Of a stretch of DNA of 64,000 nt, positions 53,506 to 61,759 are shown one piece after another. The notes under the pieces are model-generated. The model ran no database searches, had not been told where the DNA came from, and saw only the letters and a program-made list of their open reading frames with translations. The position numbers were made by a program, and so were the translations under genes. Location: positions 1 to 64,000 of the forward strand of contig JAWUYA010000034.1 of NCBI GenBank assembly GCA_034111045.1, written 5' to 3'. Positions within the stretch are counted from its first letter, which is position 1. Each line of letters starts with the position of its first letter. Source of the DNA: JALJPB01 sp034111045 (GTDB lineage: Bacteria; Pseudomonadota; Gammaproteobacteria; Enterobacterales; Alteromonadaceae).

Positions 53506-54798
53506 ATGAAACCGCTAAATATCCAACTTTTAATGACCGGGAACGAGTTGATGACTGGGGATATTGTTGACAGTAATTCAGCAATGATCGCTCAGGACTT
53601 AAAAGCATTAGGCCTAGAAATTTCTTACAAAGTCACTGTGCCCGACGACTTAACTCAACTCAGTGAAGAAATTAAAAAATTAAGTCATCATGCCGACATT
53701 TTAATTATTAATGGTGGATTAGGTCCAACAGTAGATGACTTAACAGCAGAAGCCCTATCTTTAGCGACTAATCAACCCTTAACTCAGCATCCAGAAGCGC
53801 TGTCTCATATTAAAGCTTGGTGTATAAAACGTGGCACAACATTAAATAAACCCAATTTAAAACAAGCAATACTACCCAAAAATTGTAATATTATTGCTAA
53901 CAGAAAAGGCAGTGCCGTCGGTTTTGCTGTTAACTTTCAGCAATGTGATATCTATTGTACTCCGGGCGTACCACATGAACTTAACACTATGCTTGCTGAA
54001 CAAATATTTCCTAAGGTAGCTCAACGGGGACCTAAAGATATTACTTTAGATGTGACACGCCTGCAATTATTTGGTATTGGCGAGTCAACTATCCAAAAAC
54101 TCATCGATGACCATTTACCTGATTGGCCTGATGAAGTGGAGCTAGGGTTTAGAGCAGGATTACCATTACTAGAAGTAAAGTTGACAACGAAGAATTTTAA
54201 GGGTCTTCATTTAAAACAAGAATATTTACCTCGCCTTTATACTTTATTTGGTGATCATATTTTAGGTGAAGTTGAAAAGCGCCCTAAAAGCTTAGCTGAA
54301 TACGTTGTCGCCTTGTTAATTGAAAATAATAAAAAAATTACCTTAGCAGAGTCTTGCACGGGAGGTTTAATAGCTAGCTTAATCACTCAAGTTTCTGGAG
54401 CATCGCATGTGTTTGAAGCCGGTTTTGTCACTTACTCCAATCACATGAAAACCAAGTTGTTAAATGTTAGTACACAAACCTTAGTTAGCAACGGCGCCGT
54501 AAGTGAAAAAACAGTTTTAGCTATGGCAAAAGGTGCTTTAAATAAAGCTGATGCAGATGTTGTTATTGCTGTATCAGGTATCGCAGGTCCTGATGGCGGT
54601 TCAAACGACAAACCTGTTGGTACCGTTTGGCTTTCATGGGGTGAACAAAAGAACTTACAACATATATGTTTAAACATACCTGCACCTCGTATATATTTCC
54701 AAAATTATGTCGCCGCTATTGCCTTAGATTTAATCCGCCGCTTATTAATAAATAGCGCCGAAATCCCCAGTTATATAAAAGAAAGGGCTATTAGATGA
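53506..54798 (+). CDS. cinA: CinA-like nicotinamide-nucleotide amidase
   Basis: Two-domain protein of 430 residues. The N-terminal MoCF/COG1058 domain (about 5-170) acts on ADP-ribose or related pyrophosphates; it shows TGNELMTGDIVDSNSAMIA and NGGLGPTVDDLTAEAL. The C-terminal PncC domain (about 265-425) deamidates nicotinamide mononucleotide in pyridine nucleotide salvage; it shows TLAESCTGGLIASLIT, FVTYSNHMKTKLL and VSGIAGPDGGS. Full length is kept, unlike E. coli PncC, which has only the C-terminal domain. It is not next to recA here. Confidence 0.92.
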   Translation: MKPLNIQLLMTGNELMTGDIVDSNSAMIAQDLKALGLEISYKVTVPDDLTQLSEEIKKLSHHADILIINGGLGPTVDDLTAEALSLATNQPLTQHPEALSHIKAWCIKRGTTLNKPNLKQAILPKNCNIIANRKGSAVGFAVNFQQCDIYCTPGVPHELNTMLAEQIFPKVAQRGPKDITLDVTRLQLFGIGESTIQKLIDDHLPDWPDEVELGFRAGLPLLEVKLTTKNFKGLHLKQEYLPRLYTLFGDHILGEVEKRPKSLAEYVVALLIENNKKITLAESCTGGLIASLITQVSGASHVFEAGFVTYSNHMKTKLLNVSTQTLVSNGAVSEKTVLAMAKGALNKADADVVIAVSGIAGPDGGSNDKPVGTVWLSWGEQKNLQHICLNIPAPRIYFQNYVAAIALDLIRRLLINSAEIPSYIKERAIR

Positions 54799-54904
54799 TA
54801 TAATATACAGCTATAGTTAGTATTCTAAGCTTGTATAGCTTAAATATTGCATAATAAATAAAAAATTTATATATTTAAAATAATAATTAGCTCAGGAGCC
54901 TATT

Positions 54905-55231
54905 TTGATTGATAAAAATTTCATTGTAAGTGGTCGAAATACCATTATTCATAAGATAAAAAAATTTGATTTGATTATTGTTAACGGGGAATATGATGCA
55001 TTAATTGTGAGTATTAGAGGCATTGGTATCTATAAAGGTGCTATTCCTGAAAAAAGATCCCTCGCTAAAAAAGTTTATCAAGAAGTTGTTGATTTATCAT
55101 CCTCAGATATTTTTGGTGAAGGAAAAATGCTCCTTTTTATTCAAGCATTAGATAATAGAGAATACAAAATTGATTACAGCAAAGTAGGCTCTCCTGCTTT
55201 TATTAAAATCCATCAAGACAACTATATTTAG
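54905..55231 (+). CDS. Unknown protein of 108 residues upstream of the FapA-like gene
   Basis: I do not recognise this protein. It starts at a TTG (54905) with a strong AGGAG 6 nt upstream, so the start is well supported. It begins MIDKNFIVSGRNTIIHKIKK, then has a hydrophobic DLIIVNGEYDALIVSIRGIGIYKGA segment and an acidic middle, and ends IKIHQDNYI. It has no signal peptide and no cysteine. The predicted mix of strands and helices gives no clear fold. It is 81 bp before the FapA-like gene on the same strand and may be cotranscribed with it. Confidence 0.7.
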   Translation: MIDKNFIVSGRNTIIHKIKKFDLIIVNGEYDALIVSIRGIGIYKGAIPEKRSLAKKVYQEVVDLSSSDIFGEGKMLLFIQALDNREYKIDYSKVGSPAFIKIHQDNYI

Positions 55232-55312
55232 AAATTTTATAATGCCAATTTAATTGCATGCAGTATATTATAGTTAAATTAATAACAGTAATTATACCGA
55301 GTAATATAAATA

Positions 55313-57001
55313 ATGACGAAGCTCACATTAGTAAGTAACTCAAAAAATAATATAGATTTGGTCTTAGAGTCAAAGAAAACAGGTGATCCTGTTACTGAAA
55401 TTACCATACAAAAATTTATTGATGCATCAAAATATACTTCACTATTAATAAATGAAGAAAACATTAAAAATGCCGTTGCTGAGCTCAACGATGTTTTAAA
55501 ACCTTTGCAAGCAGATCAAACAGGGCGGGAAATCCGTTATGAAATTTTAGAGCGACTCGACGCAACAATAACGATTACCATAGACTCTGACGAAATGGCG
55601 GCAACTGCAGAAATAACAACAACTTTTGGTGGTAAACACCTGAGTGCTAAAGCAATTTTAAATTCAGCCCAAGACTCAGGTGTTAAGAAAGGATTTAGTA
55701 AAGAAGAGTTACTAAAACTTGCACAACTCGCCTCTAAAGAGCCCCCCGGCAAGACGGTTTCTTTGCAGATAGCCACCGGAAGGTTGGCTGTCGATGGTAA
55801 AGATGCGAAAATCAAACATTTAGTTCAAAGTGTCCAAGAACGTATATTACGACCAAGAGAGCGTGATGATGGTACTGTTGATATGCACGACCTCGGTGAC
55901 ATTATTTGTGTCAGTGTTGGAGACCCTCTAGCTCAAAAAATACCGCTCACGCAAGGAAAACAAGGACATACTGTTACAGGAATTCCTTTAATTCCTGAGC
56001 CTGGTGAAGATATTACTTTTAATGCCGGTGAAGGCACATCATTTAGTCCTAAAGACGATAATTTATTAATTTCACAACTTGTCGGTGTGCCTAGATTCAT
56101 TGATAACGGTATGGAAGTGGATGAAGTTTATCAAATAAAAAATGTCGATGTGGGAACCGGAAACATTGACTTTAACGGTAGTGTAATCATCGACGGCGAT
56201 GTATGTGAAGGCATGACAGTAGTTGCTACTGGTGATATTACTGTCTCAGGTTTTGTTGAGTCTGCCATACTTAAAGCTGGAGGTGATATTACCATTAATG
56301 GTGGAGTTATTGGTAGGAAACAAGATGTTGAAAAATCAAATGTCACTGATATGCATATGAGTGTTAATATTTCAGCTAAAGGTACAATTTATGCGAGATA
56401 TTGCCAATATGCCAACATTTTTTGTGGCTCAGATATAAGAATTGAAAATCAGTTAATGCACAGTATTCTCAATGTCGGTGGACGCCTATGGTTAGGGACA
56501 GCCGAACAAGCTAATGGTAAATTAATTGGTGGTTTTATAAAAGTGGTTACTTCTGTGCATGCCGGCATTGTTGGTGCAACAGCCGGCAGTAATACTATCA
56601 TTAATTTTGAAAGTAAAATGTTGGGATTTAAGCAGTCACAGCTTAGCATTGACAGCCGTTTAAAAACTGAATCAGAGATAATTACCGAACTTAAAGCCGC
56701 AATAAGCAAGCTGAAAAAATTACCAAAAGAGAGCGCTAATCCAAAAATGTTAAAAAAAGTAGTTGCTACCTACAGTTTTCATGCTAACAACATGGGTGAA
56801 TTACTTCAGGAAAAAGAAACGGTAGAAGAAGAAACGCAAACATACATGTCAAGCGTTTATGTAGAAGCAACTGAGAAACTTTATCATGGTGTAGTATTCA
56901 TAGTGGGTGATTTTAACGATAGATCCCGCCGAGAATATGGACCTAGTAGAATGAACTATAAAGAACGTAAAGTTCATATTAACCCTATAGTTCACACTTG
57001 A
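55313..57001 (+). CDS. FapA family protein (DUF342)
   Basis: Polymer-forming protein of the FapA/DUF342 family, 562 residues. The N-terminal domain is at about 1-190. The signature right-handed beta-helix at about 260-430 has repeating GDI/GDV turns: VIIDGDVCEGMTVVATGDITVSG, ILKAGGDITINGGVIG and CGSDIRIENQLM in short successive units. A coiled coil lies at about 450-510 (LKTESEIITELKAAISKLKK). Relatives are found near flagellar or surface-signalling genes, and one helps regulate a two-component system; no direct role is known. The C-terminus ends in NPIVHT. Confidence 0.82.
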   Translation: MTKLTLVSNSKNNIDLVLESKKTGDPVTEITIQKFIDASKYTSLLINEENIKNAVAELNDVLKPLQADQTGREIRYEILERLDATITITIDSDEMAATAEITTTFGGKHLSAKAILNSAQDSGVKKGFSKEELLKLAQLASKEPPGKTVSLQIATGRLAVDGKDAKIKHLVQSVQERILRPRERDDGTVDMHDLGDIICVSVGDPLAQKIPLTQGKQGHTVTGIPLIPEPGEDITFNAGEGTSFSPKDDNLLISQLVGVPRFIDNGMEVDEVYQIKNVDVGTGNIDFNGSVIIDGDVCEGMTVVATGDITVSGFVESAILKAGGDITINGGVIGRKQDVEKSNVTDMHMSVNISAKGTIYARYCQYANIFCGSDIRIENQLMHSILNVGGRLWLGTAEQANGKLIGGFIKVVTSVHAGIVGATAGSNTIINFESKMLGFKQSQLSIDSRLKTESEIITELKAAISKLKKLPKESANPKMLKKVVATYSFHANNMGELLQEKETVEEETQTYMSSVYVEATEKLYHGVVFIVGDFNDRSRREYGPSRMNYKERKVHINPIVHT

Positions 57002-57178
57002 TTAAATTTTGAGTCATTATATAAATAACTCTCATAGATATAACTGACTATAAAGAGTCAAGGGTCCAAGAAACCCATAAAAACACCAGGGTCCTTCATC
57101 TTACGAGCTTTAATCTTTTGCAGTAATGCTTTAGACAAACCGTGAATTTCAACGATGAATTTTTATTGATCCCGTTGA

Positions 57179-57396
57179 CAATCCTATACTTGGTTAGAGC
57201 AAAGAAGACTCAGCCGTCATCAACGTTTTGTAAATCTGGGAAAAGAACTCGAATTAGCAGTGACTTACCAAATAAATGCATTGGAAAATAAAGTAGGAAA
57301 TTTGATCAATGCTTGCTTGAGTTACATTACATTGAAGATCAACTGCAACACAATACTACAGAGTTAGAGACTTTAAATTTAATAGAGACACATTAA
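57179..57396 (+). pseudogene. Frameshifted gene remnant of unknown origin
   Basis: Two overlapping plus-strand frames read as one protein if a frame change is allowed between about 57292 and 57320. The first runs QSYTWLEQRRLSRHQRFVNL and on through KELELAVTYQINALENK. The second runs KFDQCLLELHYIEDQLQHNT and ends in LNLIETH and a stop at 57394-57396. The joined text looks helical or coiled-coil. There is no start codon or ribosome site. I cannot name the parent gene. Confidence 0.35.
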
Positions 57397-57412
57397 AGCT
57401 CTTTCGCTGCTT

Positions 57413-57443
57413 GTAGTCACGAGGAAAAGCTCCTCGTGACTAC
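57413..57443. terminator. Strong hairpin downstream of the ETF-QO gene
   Basis: A perfect 13-bp stem, GTAGTCACGAGGA (57413-57425) with TCCTCGTGACTAC (57431-57443), closes an AAAGC loop. It lies 15 bp past the minus-strand ETF-QO stop. It lacks a T tract on either side, so it may stabilise the mRNA end or act with Rho rather than as a classic terminator. Confidence 0.6.
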
Positions 57444-57458
57444 TGACTATTTATTGCT

Positions 57459-59117
57459 TTACATATTAGGGTAATTTGGACCACCAGTACCTTCGGGGGT
57501 TACCCATGTGATATTTTGACTCGGGTCTTTGATATCACATGTTTTACAGTGGATACAGTTTTGGGCATTGATCACAAACCTATCGCCATTCTCAGTAGTT
57601 TCAACTTCATAAACACCTGCAGGACAATAGTATTGTGCAGGCTCTCCATATTTAACGAGATTGACAGCAATAGGAATAGTTACATCCGCTAATTTAAGGT
57701 GACAAGGCTGTTCTTCCTCATGGTTAGTATTAGATAAAAATACTGACGATAACTTGTCAAAGCTTAATTTATTATCAGGCTTAGGGTAATTAATAGCAGT
57801 AACTTCAGAAGCTAACTTCATTTGCGTATGATCTAAAGTATCATCTTTAAAATTAAACGGTAGTTTACCGCCAAAGAAGTTTTGATCTATCATATTATAA
57901 GCGCCACCCATCATAGTACCAAACTTATGCATTGCTGGACCAAAATTACGTGTATTGTACAATTCTTGATATAACCATGAATTTTTGTACTTATCAGTAT
58001 AAGCAGTGAGGTCTTGGCCTCCCTTATTCACATCTGCATCGCTCATCAATGCTTCACAGATAGTCTCTGCAGCTAACATTCCTGATTTCATCGCAGTATG
58101 ATTACCTTTGATTTTCGCAAAGTTAATCGTACCAGCGTTACAACCTATTAATAAAGCCCCTGGCATTGTCATTTTAGGCAGTGAATTAAAACCACCTTTG
58201 GCCATCGCTCGAGCACCATAAGAAACACGTTTACCACCGTCTAGGTACTGACTAATTTTGGGATGGTGTTTGTAGCGCTGAAATTCATCAAATGGACTGA
58301 GGTGTGGATTACTGTAATTTAAATCAACAATTAAACCAACAAAAACTTGATTGTTTTCTGCATGATATAAATATCCACCCCCAGTAGTATCTTTATCTAA
58401 AGGCCAGCCAGCGGTATGAACAACTAAACCTTCTTGATGTTTTGCAGGGTCTATATCCCAAATTTCTTTAAAGCCTAAGCCATAGTGTTGTGGGGATTTA
58501 TCGGCATCTAAATTAAATTTGCTAATAAGCTCTTTCCCTAAATGCCCACGGCAACCTTCGGCAAATACCGTGTATTTAGCACGAAGTTCCATACCCGGCG
58601 TAAAGGAAGCTTTCTCTTTACCATCCGAGTCAAGTCCCATATCACCGGTAATAATACCGCCAACACTATCATCTTGATTATAAATAATTTCTTGAGCAGG
58701 AAAACCGGGGAAAATTTCAACACCCAGTTCCTCAGCTTGTTCCGCTAACCATCGGCAAACATTACCCATGCTGACAATATAATTGCCGTCATTATGCATT
58801 GTTTTAGGAACAGAAAAGTGTGGTAATTTGATGCCGCTATTTTTACTATTTAGTAAGTAAATATCATCGCCTGTTACCTTTGTATTTAAAGGTGCCCCCT
58901 TCTCCTGCCAATCCGGAAATAATTCATTTAGAGCGCGAGGTTCAAAAACCGCACCAGATAGAATATGCGCGCCAACTTCAGAGCCTTTTTCAACAACACA
59001 AACCATGAGTTCGTGCCCTTTTTCTTGTGCTAATTGCATTAATCGACAAGCTGTTGCTAAGCCAGAAGGACCAGCGCCAACGATTACCACATCAAATTCC
59101 ATTGATTCGCGTTCCAT
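57459..59117 (-). CDS. etfD: Electron transfer flavoprotein-ubiquinone oxidoreductase
   Basis: Inner-membrane-associated enzyme that takes electrons from ETF and reduces ubiquinone, linking fatty acid and amino acid oxidation to respiration. The chain has 552 residues. The FAD site DVVIVGAGPSGLATAC starts at about residue 7. The quinone-binding stretch is YGARAMAKGGFNSLPKM. The C-terminal 4Fe-4S cysteines are in QYYCPAGVYE and NAQNCIHCKTCDIKDPSQNI. AGAGGAGA precedes the ATG. It is divergent from etfB-etfA, with a PsrA-like operator between them. Confidence 0.95.
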   Translation of the reverse strand: MERESMEFDVVIVGAGPSGLATACRLMQLAQEKGHELMVCVVEKGSEVGAHILSGAVFEPRALNELFPDWQEKGAPLNTKVTGDDIYLLNSKNSGIKLPHFSVPKTMHNDGNYIVSMGNVCRWLAEQAEELGVEIFPGFPAQEIIYNQDDSVGGIITGDMGLDSDGKEKASFTPGMELRAKYTVFAEGCRGHLGKELISKFNLDADKSPQHYGLGFKEIWDIDPAKHQEGLVVHTAGWPLDKDTTGGGYLYHAENNQVFVGLIVDLNYSNPHLSPFDEFQRYKHHPKISQYLDGGKRVSYGARAMAKGGFNSLPKMTMPGALLIGCNAGTINFAKIKGNHTAMKSGMLAAETICEALMSDADVNKGGQDLTAYTDKYKNSWLYQELYNTRNFGPAMHKFGTMMGGAYNMIDQNFFGGKLPFNFKDDTLDHTQMKLASEVTAINYPKPDNKLSFDKLSSVFLSNTNHEEEQPCHLKLADVTIPIAVNLVKYGEPAQYYCPAGVYEVETTENGDRFVINAQNCIHCKTCDIKDPSQNITWVTPEGTGGPNYPNM

Positions 59118-59487
59118 GATATCTCCTCTTATTAATTTCTTTTCAACATAATTAAAGCATATGTTTGATTTTCAAACACCTGTTTGATAATATCGACCCA
59201 TTATAGATATTTTGATAATAAATACTATCTTGTAAGAGAGAATTTACAAATAAAGTAAACTTCATACGAGATACTAATAATTTTATTATATATTAGGTTG
59301 ATGTGCACGTAACCTGTAACCTAATCTTTCGAGCTATAACCTAAGTAACCTTAGCTTATCAAAGGTTAATTGTACGAATACCAGTACCTAAGTTTCAAGC
59401 AGCTGTGATTGTTAACATCTACTCTCAATTACAAAGATGAGATTTAACCTTAGTATATAACCACAACAAATATAATCAGAGGTAGAG
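59118..59487. other. Divergent control region between ETF-QO and etfB
   Basis: This is a 370-bp AT-rich spacer. Next to the ETF-QO gene lies the PsrA-like operator (59162-59187). Farther right, GTAACCT occurs as two abutting copies (59309-59322) and a third copy at 59345-59351, with ATAACCT at 59336-59342; an inverted AGGTT lies near 59295. These may be sites for a second regulator. I see no gene. Confidence 0.5.
59162..59187. promoter_or_regulatory. PsrA-like double operator
   Basis: Three half-sites lie in alternating orientation: TGTTTGA (59162-59168), TCAAACA (59172-59178) and TGTTTGA (59181-59187). Neighbouring pairs form two overlapping palindromes, TGTTTGA-TTT-TCAAACA and TCAAACA-CC-TGTTTGA. 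The second matches the known PsrA pattern of CAAAC and GTTTG arms around a short spacer. PsrA is a TetR-family, fatty-acid-sensing repressor known to control etf genes in gammaproteobacteria. It lies 45-70 bp before the ETF-QO start. Confidence 0.65.
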
Positions 59488-60240
59488 ATGAAAGTATTAG
59501 TACCCATTAAACGTGTTATTGACTACAACGTCAAAGTTCGCGTTAAATTAGATAATTCAAATGTTGATCTTGCTAACGTTAAGATGGCAATCAATCCGTT
59601 TTGTGAAATAGCGGTTGAAGAAGCTATTCGTCTCAAAGAAGCGGGCGTTGCAACAGAGGTTATTGCGGTATCGATTGGTACTAAGGCTTGCCAAGAGCAA
59701 CTTAGAACCGCTTTGGCCTTAGGTGCTGATCGCGCTATTCAAATTGACACTGATTTAACGTTAGACGCTATCAATATTGCCAAACTTTTACAAAAAATTG
59801 TTGAAGAGGAACAGCCTCAATTAGTTATTTTAGGTAAGCAGGCTATTGATAGCGATAACAACCAAACAGGACAAATGCTTGCTGCATTAACTAACATGCC
59901 TCAAGGTACCTTTGCTTCTATTGTTAAAGTTCAAGACGATAAGGTCAATGTCACTCGTGAAGTTGATGGCGGCTTACAAACTGTAACTCTTAATCTTCCT
60001 GCTATTGTCACTACTGACTTACGTTTGAATGAACCGCGTTATGCATCATTACCGAATATTATGAAAGCTAAACGTAAGCCTTTAGATGTTAAAAGTGCAG
60101 AAGATTTTGGTATTGATTTAACACCGCGCACGCAAACTTTAAAAGTAACGCCTCCTGCAGAACGTAAAGCAGGCATCATTGTTGAAACAATTGATGAATT
60201 AGTTGAAAAATTGAAAAATGAAGCGAAGGTGATCTCATGA
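59488..60240 (+). CDS. etfB: Electron transfer flavoprotein beta subunit
   Basis: Beta (small) subunit of the ETF heterodimer, which carries electrons from acyl-CoA and other dehydrogenases to ETF-QO; it binds AMP. The chain has 250 residues. It starts MKVLVPIKRVIDYNVKVR, with NPFCEIAVEEAIRLKEAG and the signature VTREVDGGLQTVTLNLPAIVT-type block around residues 150-170. AGAGGTAGAG precedes the ATG. Its last 4 bases overlap the etfA start (ATGA), which suggests coupled translation. Confidence 0.96.
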   Translation: MKVLVPIKRVIDYNVKVRVKLDNSNVDLANVKMAINPFCEIAVEEAIRLKEAGVATEVIAVSIGTKACQEQLRTALALGADRAIQIDTDLTLDAINIAKLLQKIVEEEQPQLVILGKQAIDSDNNQTGQMLAALTNMPQGTFASIVKVQDDKVNVTREVDGGLQTVTLNLPAIVTTDLRLNEPRYASLPNIMKAKRKPLDVKSAEDFGIDLTPRTQTLKVTPPAERKAGIIVETIDELVEKLKNEAKVIS

Positions 60241-61163
60241 GCATTTTAGTATTTGCAGAACATGACAATAACAGTTTAAAAGGTGACACTTTAAAAACAG
60301 TAGCTGCAGCACAAGCAATTACTGGAGACATTCATATTTTAGTCGCTGGTAGTAACTGTCAATGTGTTGCTCAAGAAGCAGCGAAAGTAAATGGTGTCAG
60401 TAAAGTATTAGTTGCTGACAATGCAGCTTATGAACATCAACTAGCAGAAAATATCAGTTTATTAGTCACTGAACTCGCAAGCGATTATCAACATATCCTT
60501 GCTACTGCGTTAACCACAGGCAAAAATTTTATGCCTCGTGTTGCGGCTTTATTAGACGTAACCCAAATTTCTGACATTATCGGCGTAGAAAGTGCGGATA
60601 CATTTGTCCGACCAATCTATGCAGGCAACGCTATTGCAACAGTAAAGTCTTTAGATAGCAAAAAAGTCATTACGGTACGATCTACAGGCTTTGATGCCGT
60701 TACTACCGATGGCAATGCAGAGATTGTTGCTCTAGATAATGTCACCGATGCGGGTAATTCGAGCCATGTTAGTGATGAGTTAACTGTTTCAGAACGACCA
60801 GAGTTAGGTGCAGCTAGTGTTATCATCTCAGGTGGTCGTGGTATGCAAAATGGTGATAACTTTAAATTACTTGAAGGTATTGCAGATAAACTTGGTGCTG
60901 CTATTGGCGCGTCAAGAGCCGCTGTCGATGCGGGCTTTGTCCCTAACGATATGCAAGTAGGCCAAACAGGAAAAATTGTTGCGCCAGACCTTTACATTGC
61001 TGTTGGTATTAGTGGTGCTATTCAGCATCTTGCTGGTATGAAAGACTCTAAAGTTATTGTTGCTATCAACAAAGACCCTGAAGCGCCGATTTTCCAAGTT
61101 GCTGATTATGGTTTTGTCGGCGATTTATTTGATGCGCTACCAGAATTAGAAAGTAAACTTTAG
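60237..61163 (+). CDS. etfA: Electron transfer flavoprotein alpha subunit
   Basis: Alpha (large) subunit holding the FAD of ETF. The chain has 308 residues. The N-terminal domain is at about 1-185. The FAD domain shows SGGRGMQNGDNFKLLEGIAD, GASRAAVDAGFVPNDMQVGQ, the TGKIVAPDLYIAVGISGA segment and IVAINKDPEAPIFQVADYG. The start overlaps etfB by 4 bp. The gene pair and the divergent ETF-QO gene make a complete ETF branch. A terminator follows. Confidence 0.96.
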   Translation: MSILVFAEHDNNSLKGDTLKTVAAAQAITGDIHILVAGSNCQCVAQEAAKVNGVSKVLVADNAAYEHQLAENISLLVTELASDYQHILATALTTGKNFMPRVAALLDVTQISDIIGVESADTFVRPIYAGNAIATVKSLDSKKVITVRSTGFDAVTTDGNAEIVALDNVTDAGNSSHVSDELTVSERPELGAASVIISGGRGMQNGDNFKLLEGIADKLGAAIGASRAAVDAGFVPNDMQVGQTGKIVAPDLYIAVGISGAIQHLAGMKDSKVIVAINKDPEAPIFQVADYGFVGDLFDALPELESKL

Positions 61164-61214
61164 CTGTCAAATTTTCGGTTGCACTATTTGGGGTTGCACT
61201 AGTTGTTACCCTAT

Positions 61215-61247
61215 AATAAAGCCACTCTATGAGTGGCTTTATTTTTT
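61215..61247 (+). terminator. Terminator after etfA
   Basis: A 13-bp perfect stem, AATAAAGCCACTC (61215-61227) with GAGTGGCTTTATT (61231-61243), closes a TAT loop and ends in a T run. It separates etfBA from the SUI1-like gene. Confidence 0.93.
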
Positions 61248-61329
61248 CTAGCATGAGTGTTTTTGTCCGTAACTATTTATTTTTCGTTGTTTTAGTATTA
61301 ATTTTAGGCATAACTTGGGGTATCACTTT

Positions 61330-61725
61330 ATGAAAAATTCGTTTTCTAGTCTTAGCGACCTTGCTGCAGCCTTTGGCAAAGAGTCTCCAATCGAAGACAA
61401 ATCGGTCACTAACGCTGATTTAGTTTATTCAACTCATGGCGGCCGTATCAAACAACAAAACAAAAAAGAAGTCATTACCCAAAGTGATGGTTTTGCCAAA
61501 GTACGTAGAGAAACAAAGGGAAGAAAGGGTAAAGGAGTGGTTACTATTAGTGGTTTGGGTTTATCAGCAATTGCATTAAAAGAGTTCGCCAGTCAACTTA
61601 AAAAGTATTGTGGTGCTGGTGGCAGCGTTGTGGGCGAGTCTATCGAAATACAAGGTGATAAACGCGACGCGATAAAACTCGCATTAGAAAAACAGGGTTA
61701 TAAAGTAAAATTTACCGGTGGTTAA
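61330..61725 (+). CDS. yciH: SUI1-family translation factor (YciH)
   Basis: Bacterial homologue of eukaryotic eIF1, thought to act as a fidelity or stress factor in translation initiation. The chain has 131 residues from ATG 61330 with GGGGT upstream; a TTG at 61315 is in frame but unlikely. The conserved core is VRRETKGRKGKGVVTISGLG, then LKKYCGAGGSVVGESIEIQGDKR in short successive parts, and it ends YKVKFTGG. It converges with tyrR. Confidence 0.92.
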   Translation: MKNSFSSLSDLAAAFGKESPIEDKSVTNADLVYSTHGGRIKQQNKKEVITQSDGFAKVRRETKGRKGKGVVTISGLGLSAIALKEFASQLKKYCGAGGSVVGESIEIQGDKRDAIKLALEKQGYKVKFTGG

Positions 61726-61759
61726 CCCTTATAGTGATAAGAGATAGCATGAATTCTTG

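Larger units (their letters stand above)
57002..57458. other. Decayed stretch between FapA-like gene and ETF-QO gene
   Basis: There is no intact gene here. It holds a minus-strand frame fragment (57058-57162) without a start, which encodes FIVEIHGLSKALLQKIKARK followed by MKDPGVFMGFLDP and a stop. It also holds a plus-strand frameshifted remnant (57179-57396) and a perfect 13-bp hairpin (57413-57443). Together these suggest remains of a deleted or inactivated gene. Confidence 0.5.
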
